The notes under the pieces were generated by a model. The model ran no database searches, was not told where the DNA came from, and saw nothing but the letters and a program-made list of their open reading frames with translations. 64,000 nucleotides of DNA, taken from assembly GCA_023818695.1 (NCBI GenBank), contig JAMWCF010000001.1, forward strand, positions 620,001 through 684,000, read 5' to 3'. The position numbers were made by a program, and so were the translations under genes. Shown here piece by piece: positions 24,447 through 33,608 of this stretch (position 1 is its first letter; each line of letters opens with the position of its first letter). The stretch is from Candidatus Omnitrophota bacterium. Its GTDB lineage: Bacteria > Omnitrophota > Koll11 > 1-14-0-20-64-10.

Positions 24447-25647
24447 CAATACTCCGTTGAAAGATTTCCCTCAATTGCCGCCCCGTGCGCTCCAGCGAAA
24501 ACCTCTCCCTCACCCGCTGGTGCCCGACCTCCGCCAGACTGCGGCGCAAGGCCGGCTTGTACCAGAGCTTCTTGACGGCATCCGCCAGCGCCTCCGGCGA
24601 CTCTTCCGGGATGATCCAGCCGCTCTTGCCGTGCTCCACCAACTCCCGCAGAGAAGGCAGATCGCACGAAATGACAGGTGTCTTGGACGCCAGCGCTTCG
24701 ATCAAAACGTTCGGGATCCCCCAATGGATCTTCGACACCAGCGGCAGGACAAACAGATCCGCCTGCCTGTAAAAATCAGCCACCGTCTCCTGACTCACAT
24801 AGCCGACGATGGCCATCTGCCCTGCTAAACCGTAACGCCGGATCATCCCCCGCAGCTTCCTCTCAAGGAACCCCCCGCCGGCGATCGTGCATCGAAAGGG
24901 GAATCGGCTCTCCTTCAGTATCCGGCAGCTTTCGATGAGCGTCTCATACCCCTTGCACGGCAGCAGGGACCCCACCGACAGGATCTGGCAGACGCCGTTT
25001 CCCGGCTTCTGCGCCGGCGCGAATCTTTCCAGATCCACCCCGTGGTAGCTCACGAAAACCTTGTCCCCTGTCCCGTTTTTTGCGATCCGGGACAAATAGC
25101 CGCGGTTATATTCGGTGCAGGTCAGCGTGAACCGCGCTTCCCGCACCTTCTCCGCCAGCGCCGGGTTGGCCGTGTAGATGTCGTGCGCGTGGCCGGACAT
25201 GCTGAAGGGGATCCCTGTCAGCCGGTTAATCACCACAGCCGCCGTCGCCGGGTAGGTGGCCCAGAAAGCGTGCAGGTGCGAAACCCCTTTCTCCCGGGCA
25301 ATGCGAGCGAAATGGACTGTCTTCGGGAAGAAGGCGACGCTTTTCAGCAAAACAACCGGGTTCTTCCAATGCCGGCTGACAACCCATCCCAGCGCCCCTG
25401 CGTACCAGGCCGGCGTCGACCGGAGAAAAGCCAGATGGCTCCTCCACACATCGGCCGAAAAGAAAAACGGCGCGTAGACCGTGCTCTTCTGAAGCGGCTT
25501 TGCCTGCTCATGCACCACCTTGTCCCTGCACGGCCTCAAGGAGAAAATAACGGTCGCCTCCTCTCCTTTGGACAGCTCCACTAGCTCCCGGAGGATGAAG
25601 GCCTCGTCGTATCTGGGAAATTGACTCAAGATAAAACCGACGGCCAC
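24415..25647 (-). CDS. Family 4 glycosyltransferase
   Basis: A 410-residue GT-B enzyme (FILSQFPRYDEAFILRELVEL, SGHAHDIYTANP, LSVGSLLPCKGYETLI, IWGIPNVLIEAL-like region HWGIPNVLIEALASKTPVIS). It resembles the colanic-acid/WcaL-type transferases that begin with an S-x-F-P-x-x-xE-F-I-x-x-E pattern. The GTG start at 25647 immediately follows the polymerase stop (TAAGTG), and AGGAGG lies in the end of that gene. Confidence 0.9.
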   Translation of the reverse strand: MAVGFILSQFPRYDEAFILRELVELSKGEEATVIFSLRPCRDKVVHEQAKPLQKSTVYAPFFFSADVWRSHLAFLRSTPAWYAGALGWVVSRHWKNPVVLLKSVAFFPKTVHFARIAREKGVSHLHAFWATYPATAAVVINRLTGIPFSMSGHAHDIYTANPALAEKVREARFTLTCTEYNRGYLSRIAKNGTGDKVFVSYHGVDLERFAPAQKPGNGVCQILSVGSLLPCKGYETLIESCRILKESRFPFRCTIAGGGFLERKLRGMIRRYGLAGQMAIVGYVSQETVADFYRQADLFVLPLVSKIHWGIPNVLIEALASKTPVISCDLPSLRELVEHGKSGWIIPEESPEALADAVKKLWYKPALRRSLAEVGHQRVRERFSLERTGRQLREIFQRSIGERIAAGHIE

Positions 25648-27144
25648 TTACGCCTCCTGTACCTCTTTCGCTTTCCTGCGTTCCAGCGCCAGACGCCTCA
25701 TCTCCTGCCGTTCCATCAGCACACCCCTGATCACGATGGCGCAGAGGATCCAGAAATAGCTGGAAACCGCCTGGTCATCCATCCGGGAACCAAACATGTT
25801 GGTCACCACCAAACCGCACAACCCGGACAGCACCCCCAGCGCGATCGCCTTCAAATCCAGATCTTTGGTCCTGCGGTACAGCCACCAGGAATAATAAAGG
25901 GCCATCAGCAGAACCAGCAGAAAGACAGCCAGCGTCGGCAGTCCCATTTCCGCGGCGATCAACAGGTAGCTGTTGTGGGCATCCATGTGCCCGATTGCCC
26001 CCTCCGTATAGGACGGAATGAAAGCCGGGAAAGCGCCGTACCCGACACCCCACAGAGGGTGCTCTTCAATCATCTTCAAGGCCCCTTTCCAGATCTTGAT
26101 CCGGGTGGAAGCGCTTGCCTCCAGCCCTTCCTCCAGAGCCCCCTCGGCCAACAAGCTGGAGGAAGGCCCCCTCTCAACCGCCGTCTGGCTCATCCGGTAC
26201 CGGATGCCGGCTGGCAAGAAGATCGGGTTGGCAACGATCACCGCTCCCACTGCCAGCACCGCCAGGAACATTATCTTGCTGCGGTAGAAAAAGGCAGCCA
26301 GGATGCCGGCGGCAAACCCCAGATAGGCGCCGCGGGAAAAAGTCACCATAATTCCGCGGAAACAGAGCCCGAACGGAATCAGCAAAAACCAGGCCTTGGC
26401 CTTCTTCGAAAAGGTCAAGAAATAGCCGAAGAAAAGGAACATGTAATAGACGAAGAAAGCCCCCAGCGTGTTGGAATGCTCGGCAATGCCGCCGACGCGG
26501 GCTTTCTCCAGACTGCTGTCATCCACATACATGTAATCCCGGATTGACATCAGGGCCACCATCACCATCGCCACCATGATCAGGATGACAACCGTCTTAA
26601 GGATCCTCTTCTCCCGAACCACCCAGAGGGTCAGGAAATAGAGGAAAACCGGGGTGAACCATCTTTTAAAGTGGGTGACGATTTCCGACATGTACCAGCC
26701 GCCGTATTCAAACCCGGTCCGAACCAGCGAGATCGCCCCCATGAAACAGAAAAGAGCCACCCCAAAATTCATCGGCGACGACATCGGTACCCTGTGCCTG
26801 CTGTTGACGATCTTCATCGAATGGCCAATGATGACCCAGCCGATCAGGATGTTAGTCATGTTCAGCGCGTACGCGTTCGTCCCGAAATCGCCGGTCAGCA
26901 GACGGCTGAACGGAAGGTAGGCCACCAGCACGTAGAGAGGCATCTCCGGATACTGAATGCCGGTCATTAACAATCCCAAAAGGGACAGCCCTCCGAGAGC
27001 AGCTATAACGCCACTGGGCAGGGAAACTTCCTTAACCACAATAAAACCGAAAAGGCCGATCACCATGATCATCGGCCAAATCCGTCTATCGACCTGGATC
27101 CGCCCCCTTTTTGGTTTACTGACTGCTATGGTCCCCGGCAACAT
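25648..27144 (-). CDS. O-antigen ligase/Wzy-like EPS polymerase (copy 2)
   Basis: The 498-residue polytopic protein parallels the copy at 21083 across its length: PEMPLYVLVAYLPFSRLL, IMVTFSRGAYLGFAAGILAA, EEHPLWGVGYGAFPAF, MDAHNSYLLIAAEMGLP and SSYFWILCAIVIRG. Both copies carry the LLEASAS/GLEASAS-type loop. It acts on lipid-linked repeat units in the periplasm. Two diverged copies suggest either two glycans or separate polymerase and ligase roles. Confidence 0.86.
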   Translation of the reverse strand: MLPGTIAVSKPKRGRIQVDRRIWPMIMVIGLFGFIVVKEVSLPSGVIAALGGLSLLGLLMTGIQYPEMPLYVLVAYLPFSRLLTGDFGTNAYALNMTNILIGWVIIGHSMKIVNSRHRVPMSSPMNFGVALFCFMGAISLVRTGFEYGGWYMSEIVTHFKRWFTPVFLYFLTLWVVREKRILKTVVILIMVAMVMVALMSIRDYMYVDDSSLEKARVGGIAEHSNTLGAFFVYYMFLFFGYFLTFSKKAKAWFLLIPFGLCFRGIMVTFSRGAYLGFAAGILAAFFYRSKIMFLAVLAVGAVIVANPIFLPAGIRYRMSQTAVERGPSSSLLAEGALEEGLEASASTRIKIWKGALKMIEEHPLWGVGYGAFPAFIPSYTEGAIGHMDAHNSYLLIAAEMGLPTLAVFLLVLLMALYYSWWLYRRTKDLDLKAIALGVLSGLCGLVVTNMFGSRMDDQAVSSYFWILCAIVIRGVLMERQEMRRLALERRKAKEVQEA

Positions 27145-27162
27145 GGGTTTCTATTTCTTTTC

Positions 27163-29499
27163 TCACTTTTTCAAAAGCTTCTCATACACCGCCATCACCT
27201 GAGCGGCGTTTCGATCCATGGTGAAATCGTTCCTGACCCTGTAATGGGCCTTGTTCACCAGCCCGGCCGAAAAACCAGGACTGCAGATCAAGCGCTTGAT
27301 CGCCTCCGCCATTTCCTTGACGTCTCCCGGCTCCACCAGCAGACCTGTCTCCTCGTTGACCACCACATCCTTCACGCCGCCGCCGGAGGTGGCGACCACC
27401 GGCTTTTTGGCCGCCATCGCCTCCAGAATCACCAACCCGAACGGCTCCGGCTGGGTGGAAGCGTGAACCACCAGGTCCGCCGCGGCGTAAACCGGCCAGA
27501 TATCCTCCTGCCACGGCACGAAACGGACCTTTCTCTCGATATCCAGCTCCCTCACCAACTCTTTCAGCTTCGCCAGGTACGGCTCACCCGGCTGGGTGTC
27601 GTTGCCGACCACAAGCCCCACCACCGGGAAATGCTCCCGAATCACCTCAGCCAGGGCCCTCAAATAGACCTCCTGCCCTTTCCAGGGAACCAGCCGCCCA
27701 ATGATCGCCACCCCGATGTCTCCCGGCGTCAGCCCCAGCGACTGTCTCTGTTGCGCCCTCTGAACTTCCATCTGGATGAACTGCCCGTCCAGCCGAAGGC
27801 CGTTTTGGATGGCGATGACGTTCTTGCCCGGCAGTTGCTCTCTGTAATAAGCCGCCCCCGCTTCGCTGATGCAGATAAATTCATCCACAAAGCGGACCGC
27901 GAAACGCTCCATCTTCGTCAGCGGCCTCCACCCGTGGAGGTGGCAGACCGTCTTGCAGCCGACCAAACGGGCCGCCATCAACAGAGGCAGGTGGGACAAA
28001 ATCTCGTTGTTTAGGTGCACCAGCTTGAACCGGTTGCGCCTCAACCACCTCGATATCGAAACGACCGTCAGGGCTATCTGAAAAACCCCCGAAATCCCTT
28101 CCCTGTAACGCCATCCGGGCCGGACCGTCAGAGCCACCCCCTGCTCACGGATCTTCTTGATAAACGGCCCTTCCTCCGCCGCCAGCACATGCGGGCTGTA
28201 CCGCTGGTGATCCAACTGAAGAAGCAGATCATGCAGATACCGTGCCGACCCCCCGAACCCGGATCCGGACTCGGCGATGAGAATCCTCTTCGGTTTGCCG
28301 GTCCCGCACAGGCCGATGAATCGGTTGGCCATTACCTGCCAGCTGTACCTCATCTCGACCTTCCGCCTTGCCTCCCGGCCAAACTCTTCCCGAATGGCCG
28401 GATCCCTTATCAGGGTCTGCAGGGCCTCCGAGAACCCTTCCGCCCCTTTTTCCGGATAGACCAGCAAACCGTCCACCCCGTGCTGGATGATCTCCGCCGG
28501 CCCCCCCTGCTGGAAAGCGACCACCGGGATCCCGGTGGCCATCGCCTCCAGGATCACCAGACCGAACGGCTCCTTCCAAACAGAGGGGAACGCCAACATG
28601 TCGCTCATCAGGAAATAGTCGGTAATCTCATCCCGGGAGACGTGCCCCACGAACCGGATCCTCTCCTCCCATCCTTTGGCCTGTTCCTTGAGCTTCTCTA
28701 TATAGGAAGTGGTCCGGCCGTCGGAGAAGGTGTGGGCCCCCACCAAAACAAGCAGCGGTTGCCGCGGGTCCTTCGGGTCTGGCCTGCCGCCGGCGGCCTT
28801 CTTGAAGGCCTCGAGCAGGTGATGAACCCCCTTCTCCTCCACCAGGCGGCCGACATAAAGAACGACCGGCCTCTCTCCCACCCCGTGCTTCTCCCGCAAC
28901 TGGATCCGGCTCTCCATTCGGCCCCAATAGGGGCTGAAAAGCTCCGGACTGACCCCGTTAGGAAGCGGAACCGTTTTTGCCTTGAGGGCGGGCCTCCTCT
29001 CGGTGATCACCTGGGCCATGTACCGGCTGCAGCCAGTGATCAGGTCACAGGATTCCGCCGTCTCTCCGTTCCAGACCCTGTCCCCTTTCAAGTTGCTCTC
29101 ATTGTGGATGGAAAGGATCAGCTTGGCGTAGGGGGCCGCGTTCTTCAGAACCGGCACGAACTGGACCCGGCTGTGGACCCAGATGACATCCGGGTTCAGC
29201 AGGGCGATCCGTCCGGCGGCCCACGCGGCGTAAGGCCTGTAATAAAGCGGGGACTCGCTCTGCTTGAAAGGCAGTTTCCAACTGGACAGCAGAAGCTTAT
29301 CCAGCAGATTGGACTTCCAGCGGTAATAACTCCTGTGCCCTTTTCTCTCATAAGCCGCCAGCCCCTTGCTGGAGATCCCGTAGATATGAACCTCGTGCTC
29401 ACTCAAGCGGGCCGAAACCTCTTCAATGACCGTTTCCGTTGCCCCACCTCGGATCGGCGGGACCGGAAAAACTTCAGGCGCAACGATCGCAATTTTCAT
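27163..29499 (-). CDS. Tandem fusion of two family 4 glycosyltransferases
   Basis: The ATG at 29499 (ATGA overlap with the previous stop) gives 778 residues with two complete GT-B units. Unit 1 (about 1-375): MKIAIVAPEVFPVPPIRGGATE, VLYVGRLVEEKGVHHLL, FPSVWKEPFGLVILEAMATGIPVVAF. Unit 2 (about 378-778): RILIAESGSGFGGSARYL, AIIGRLVPWKGQEVYL, HASTQPEPFGLVILEAMAAKKPVVAT. Both donor halves look intact, so it may add two sugars in sequence. Separate genes are the usual arrangement, which makes the fusion noteworthy. Confidence 0.9.
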   Translation of the reverse strand: MKIAIVAPEVFPVPPIRGGATETVIEEVSARLSEHEVHIYGISSKGLAAYERKGHRSYYRWKSNLLDKLLLSSWKLPFKQSESPLYYRPYAAWAAGRIALLNPDVIWVHSRVQFVPVLKNAAPYAKLILSIHNESNLKGDRVWNGETAESCDLITGCSRYMAQVITERRPALKAKTVPLPNGVSPELFSPYWGRMESRIQLREKHGVGERPVVLYVGRLVEEKGVHHLLEAFKKAAGGRPDPKDPRQPLLVLVGAHTFSDGRTTSYIEKLKEQAKGWEERIRFVGHVSRDEITDYFLMSDMLAFPSVWKEPFGLVILEAMATGIPVVAFQQGGPAEIIQHGVDGLLVYPEKGAEGFSEALQTLIRDPAIREEFGREARRKVEMRYSWQVMANRFIGLCGTGKPKRILIAESGSGFGGSARYLHDLLLQLDHQRYSPHVLAAEEGPFIKKIREQGVALTVRPGWRYREGISGVFQIALTVVSISRWLRRNRFKLVHLNNEILSHLPLLMAARLVGCKTVCHLHGWRPLTKMERFAVRFVDEFICISEAGAAYYREQLPGKNVIAIQNGLRLDGQFIQMEVQRAQQRQSLGLTPGDIGVAIIGRLVPWKGQEVYLRALAEVIREHFPVVGLVVGNDTQPGEPYLAKLKELVRELDIERKVRFVPWQEDIWPVYAAADLVVHASTQPEPFGLVILEAMAAKKPVVATSGGGVKDVVVNEETGLLVEPGDVKEMAEAIKRLICSPGFSAGLVNKAHYRVRNDFTMDRNAAQVMAVYEKLLKK

Positions 29500-30455
29500 G
29501 AGTTTCCCATATAGTTGAACGCAAGCTTCCACACACAGCGAAACATTCCGATGTAAGGCCGGGCCAAGCGCGAGGGAGCTGTGAAGCGTTTCCCATCGTA
29601 TTCTGGCCACCACAGCAAAATCCCGACAAAAGGAAACATTCGGATGGCGCTCCAGTACTGAGCTGCGGCATCCAGGTACTGCCGCCGTTCCTCATAAGTA
29701 AGGGCCAGATCAAAAAGATCTTGGGCTATCCGCTTGAACTTCAAGAAGCGGGAGACCCCCGTCTGCTTACCGGTTTTGATCTTGGAAAAGATCGTCAGGT
29801 GTTCTTCCAACCGCCGGACTTTATCGGCCGATAAATTCTGCTTCGGCTCCGGATAGCGGTAAATAGCGAGCACTTCCCACAAGCCGTCAAAGGGATATTT
29901 CTCGGCGAGCCGCAGCCACATATCCAAATCGGCGCAAATGCGCAGTTTCGTATTGAATTTTCCGATTTTTTCGAGGCAGGAGCGCCGCATCATAACCGTC
30001 AGCGTTGGGATATAATTCCCTGTGAAGATTTCTGCCATCGTGTGGGCGCGGTGCTTGTACGGAAAAACTTCCACTTCCTTGCCATTGCGTTCGATGCTCA
30101 TCCGACCATAGACAAACCCGAGGGCAGGATTCTTCTCCATCATCTCAACCTGGCGAACCAATTTCCCCGGCAACCAGCGGTCATCGTCGTCCAGTATGCA
30201 AACAAATTCCCCCTTGGCGTTTTCGAGCCCGACGTTCATCGCGGAGGCAACCCCTCCGTTTCCTTTCCGAAAACCCCGGATCCTCGGATCTTTTCTCTGG
30301 TACTCCTCGATCACCTGCCAGGTTTCGTCGGGCGAGCCGTCGTCAACGATGACGTGCTCCCAGTCGGTAAAGGTCTGTGCGAGGACAGACTCGATCGCCC
30401 GCCTCAAGAGGTCGGCCCGGTTGTAGGTGGCCGTAACGACAGTGACCTTCGGCAT
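29496..30455 (-). CDS. Family 2 glycosyltransferase
   Basis: A 319-residue GT-A enzyme without membrane helices: VTVVTATYNRADLLRRAIESV, VIVDDGSPDETW, the DXD-like LDDDDRWLPGKL and CADLDMWLRLAEKYP. A helical C-terminal extension (KQTGVSRFLKFKRIAQDLF) follows. The start shares one base with the preceding stop. It adds a sugar to the EPS repeat; the donor is not predictable by eye. Confidence 0.9.
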   Translation of the reverse strand: MPKVTVVTATYNRADLLRRAIESVLAQTFTDWEHVIVDDGSPDETWQVIEEYQRKDPRIRGFRKGNGGVASAMNVGLENAKGEFVCILDDDDRWLPGKLVRQVEMMEKNPALGFVYGRMSIERNGKEVEVFPYKHRAHTMAEIFTGNYIPTLTVMMRRSCLEKIGKFNTKLRICADLDMWLRLAEKYPFDGLWEVLAIYRYPEPKQNLSADKVRRLEEHLTIFSKIKTGKQTGVSRFLKFKRIAQDLFDLALTYEERRQYLDAAAQYWSAIRMFPFVGILLWWPEYDGKRFTAPSRLARPYIGMFRCVWKLAFNYMGNS

Positions 30456-31402
30456 CAGGAAACCTTCCCCGCGCGGGAAATCGCTTCGACCGGCTTACGC
30501 CGGAGCCAATCCCCAAAACAACCGGCGATCATTCCCCGGTAAAAATGCCTTTGCAGCCAATAATAAAGGGCTTCCTGCTTCTTTCCAGCCATCCAGCTCT
30601 TGGCCGCCTTCCCCGAGAGATCGAACCATTCCCGAACGGTCCATAACGGCACTCGGAAAACGACCTTCCCTTTACGCTCTCTCCGCAGTCCCTCGGCGCA
30701 AGAATAGCCATGCCTGAAAAACCTTCCGGCTATACCCGCTGGAGTAATTTTGGCGGCGTCGATCTTATGCAAAACGGCCGCGCGCGGCTGGTAAACAAGC
30801 TTGCATCCTTTCCGAAACAATCTCCGAAACCAATCGGCGTCCTCTGCACATCCCGGTGTGGTGGAGTATTCCCCATATCGAAGAAACAGCTCTTTCTTAT
30901 ATGCACAATTCGAACCAACGAACGTCGTCAAAATGTCGGACACAACAAGCGGCTTGTCGCCGTAGTTAACCATGCCCAGCTGGCGAAGCAGGCTGTCGTG
31001 GAGCCACTCCGGTCTCCGACTCAACCAATAAGGCCGCGTCGGACCACCAACTCCATCGGCCTGATACTGCTCAAAGGTAACAAACAGTGTATGCAACCAA
31101 TTCTCCGGAATAAGAACGTCGTCATCGAGGAAAACGGTAATTTCCCCGACCGCTATTTTCAAAGCGCTGTTCAAAGCGTGCGCCTTACCTTGCAGGGACT
31201 CAAAAAGATATTTCAGAGGGACCGGATACCCCACTCTGGTTTCCTCGACAATCTTCCTGGTCGAGTCGGATGAGCTATTGTCTGAAACAACAACCTCATA
31301 CTCGAATCGCCCACCTGTCTTCTGGAGGGCAAGACCCGTGAGAACCTCTTTAAGGCTTTCAGCTCGATTACGGGTCGCTATGATAACGCTTATGCTTGGC
31401 AT
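30455..31402 (-). CDS. Family 2 glycosyltransferase
   Basis: A 315-residue GT-A enzyme: SVIIATRNRAESLKEVL, VVVSDNSSSDST, VFLDDDVLIPENWL and GCAEDADWFRRLFRKG. It belongs to the same subgroup as the genes at 31390 and 37329 (long insert with WLSRRPEWLHDSLL and the NCAYKKELF segment). It overlaps the preceding gene by 13 bases. Confidence 0.9.
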   Translation of the reverse strand: MPSISVIIATRNRAESLKEVLTGLALQKTGGRFEYEVVVSDNSSSDSTRKIVEETRVGYPVPLKYLFESLQGKAHALNSALKIAVGEITVFLDDDVLIPENWLHTLFVTFEQYQADGVGGPTRPYWLSRRPEWLHDSLLRQLGMVNYGDKPLVVSDILTTFVGSNCAYKKELFLRYGEYSTTPGCAEDADWFRRLFRKGCKLVYQPRAAVLHKIDAAKITPAGIAGRFFRHGYSCAEGLRRERKGKVVFRVPLWTVREWFDLSGKAAKSWMAGKKQEALYYWLQRHFYRGMIAGCFGDWLRRKPVEAISRAGKVS

Positions 31403-32319
31403 CTGACCTGAACCGTTCCTGAGATGAGGCCCAGCTGGCCCCAGAATTGGAATTCCGATTGGATCGCTCTTACGCGGTGACCTACAAGATAGAAAACAAC
31501 AGCACCGATTCCATTTTTAAGGCATTCAGCAACCAACCAGACGGGAACCCTTTTATGCGCGGAAGGAAACATCATTGGGATCGAGTAACCGCCTTGATAG
31601 GTTCTCTGACGAAGGAATCTCATGGAGACGCGCTCCGACTCCACTTTATGGTAGACGACGGCCCGGGGCGTGTAGACTACTGTGCCCCCCAACTCTATGA
31701 TGCGCAGTACTAACTCGGTTTCTTCCCCGAAATACCGCTTCTTGCCCTTCACGCCAAGTTCGGTCCGAAACAGACCAACCCTGGCCAGCGTTGATTTCCG
31801 AAAGGCGATATTCGCCCCGTAGGGGAGACAACCGTTCTTCTTTGTCGCAACAACAAGCTCTGGACCATAATCAAGCATGGAAAGGGCCATCAGAACTCTT
31901 TTCAAAATAGCTGGATCCCGAAAACAATCCGGCAGTGGCACAGACCACAACGGAAGGATTTTACCGCCGACGCATTCAACACGCGGATCAGCGAACGCCT
32001 CTGAAATCCCCAAAAGCCATTTCGGTTCAGCAACCACGTCATCATCGGTAAATACGATGATATCGCCGCTGGCTTCTTCAATCGCCCGATTCCTGGCGTT
32101 GCTGAGCCCTTGTTTTGGCTCGAAAACATACCGAATAGGAACGGCTGCATTGGTTTTGATGATCTTCTCCACGACAGCGCGGGTGTCGTCGCTGCTGTTG
32201 TTGTCCACGACGATAATCTCGAAATTTTGCCCCGGAGGCACTTCCTGCCCGATCAAAGAGTGAAGCGTGTCGGCGAGACTCCTGCTTCTGTTATAAGTGC
32301 TGATCGCCACGCTTAACAC
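31390..32319 (-). CDS. Family 2 glycosyltransferase
   Basis: I start this at the GTG at 32319, which is preceded by GGGAG at six bases and begins the GT2 strand directly (VLSVAISTYNRSRSL); the frame continues upstream but only through sequence read by the decayed gene before it. The 309-residue product shows IIVVDNNSSDDTRAVVE, VFTDDDVVAEPKWLL, YGANIAFRKSTL and FGEETELVLRIIELGG. It is a paralogue of the neighbours at 30455 and 37329. Confidence 0.88.
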   Translation of the reverse strand: MLSVAISTYNRSRSLADTLHSLIGQEVPPGQNFEIIVVDNNSSDDTRAVVEKIIKTNAAVPIRYVFEPKQGLSNARNRAIEEASGDIIVFTDDDVVAEPKWLLGISEAFADPRVECVGGKILPLWSVPLPDCFRDPAILKRVLMALSMLDYGPELVVATKKNGCLPYGANIAFRKSTLARVGLFRTELGVKGKKRYFGEETELVLRIIELGGTVVYTPRAVVYHKVESERVSMRFLRQRTYQGGYSIPMMFPSAHKRVPVWLVAECLKNGIGAVVFYLVGHRVRAIQSEFQFWGQLGLISGTVQVRCQA

Positions 32320-32867
32320 GGGAATCTCCCTTGAACCTCGTTGAGAATTGCTCCCACGTTCTTTTGATATGCTGCAAGCGAACCGCGGCTCTTGACGTAT
32401 TGACGGACCTCGATACCCTCCCTTTTTCTGTCGGCAGAATCTTCCGGGATGCTCGACAAGACGCATTCAAATACCTGCACAATTTGTCCTTTCAGCCTGT
32501 CCCTTAAAACGGAGCTGGCGCAAGCGCCAAACCATCCCCTTAATCCGTCATCAAAGTTAATTATGGCAACAAGCGGTGCCCTCACCGAAAACGATTCCCC
32601 CAAAAAAGAGACCGACATCGCCTTATGAATGCTCATATTCGCCAAACTTCCAGCTCCATCCTCGACCCCTTCGGATCCCATATTCAAAAGGCGCAATCCC
32701 TCTTGATCATCGGCCGAATCATCGTGGAAAAACCGCTCTCCCCAATAATGAGGAACCGGATCTCTTCGCGTCACCGTAGCGGCAGGTGGTAAATCCAACC
32801 CTCTCAAAATCAGCATCATGATCTCCTGCCAATTCTCCCAGATCCGGGAATCCCGGCTCCAGATCAA
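32313..32867 (-). pseudogene. Decayed gene fragment, possibly the C-terminus of a GT4 glycosyltransferase
   Basis: The open frame gives up to 184 residues but begins inside the end of the methyltransferase remnant and has no good ribosome-binding site. The last 90 residues (VRAPLVAIINFDDGLRGWFG, a gap, then IPEDSADRKREGIEVRQYVKSRGSLAAYQKN) resemble the end of a GT4 enzyme, where a donor-site loop is followed by a helical tail. The first half has no recognisable fold. I read it as a remnant next to another remnant; a short novel protein is the alternative. Confidence 0.35.
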
Positions 32868-33587
32868 GACCGACGAGCGAAAACCAAGAAATTCTGAGAA
32901 ATCCGTTGTCCTATATAGGAACGCCGATCATTTTCTATCCAGAAATCAAAAGTTCCTCCGTAATAATCTAAATACTCGGTAAACATCCCCCTTCTTTTCA
33001 GAACCTGTCGTAACCATATCGGGATCCATCGCCCCAAGGACGCGGCGCTTTAAATTCTCTCTGTCGAAGAGAAAACGCATGAGGTGCTGGCCGTACCGAA
33101 AGTTCGGCATAGTAATAACGAGCCACCCCCTTTGAATTGACGAGGTCGGCATGCTTTGCTATTACCTCAGCGCAATTCTCGAAGTGCCCAACAAACCCAA
33201 AAGATGTAACAACATCAAATTTCTCGATTGGATTTCAAGAAAGAAAATCGGCGTTATACAATTGATAATCTCGCACATCGTTCAGCCTAAAAAGCTCAGG
33301 GACGCGCTTGAGTGATTCGGAAAAACCGATCCATGTACTCGATATCCGAATCGCCTGGAGAAAAAGCAGAGGAACTCTCCTGGCGAACATCCGATTTCGA
33401 GGCAACGTAGCCCGACCTTATGGGGCAAGTATTTCTCGAACAATTCTTGAAACAAAACTTTTTCTACGATCTTGGCCTTGTATTGTTTCCAGCGGCCATC
33501 CCAATACTGCTTTTCGACTCGCATGACTGAAGAAGACGAAGCTCGGGTAAGTTCCACGGCATCTAAAACATTTTTCCATTGCAACAC
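32864..33587 (-). pseudogene. Class I SAM-dependent methyltransferase pseudogene (three frameshifts, one stop)
   Basis: The family is clear when frames are joined. Frame 1 from 33587 carries EKQYWDGRWKQYKAK and the SAM loop LEIGCSPGEFLCFF. After a shift near 33320 comes ESLKRVPELFRLNDVRDYQ and YNADFLS, then an in-frame TGA (33235-33237) where NPIEKFDVVTSFGFVGHFE follows. A second shift near 33130 leads to GWLVITMPNFRYGQHLM. A third near 32985 leads to FTEYLDYYGGTFDFWIEN and a stop at 32864. The ancestral enzyme probably methylated the glycan or a sugar precursor. The flanking glycosyltransferase genes are intact. Confidence 0.8.
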
Positions 33588-33608
33588 CTGCTTGACCTTC
33601 TTACCTTA

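Noticed and set aside
28015..29514. 499-codon plus-strand open frame
   Set aside because: Opposite the tandem GT4 fusion and without any domain.
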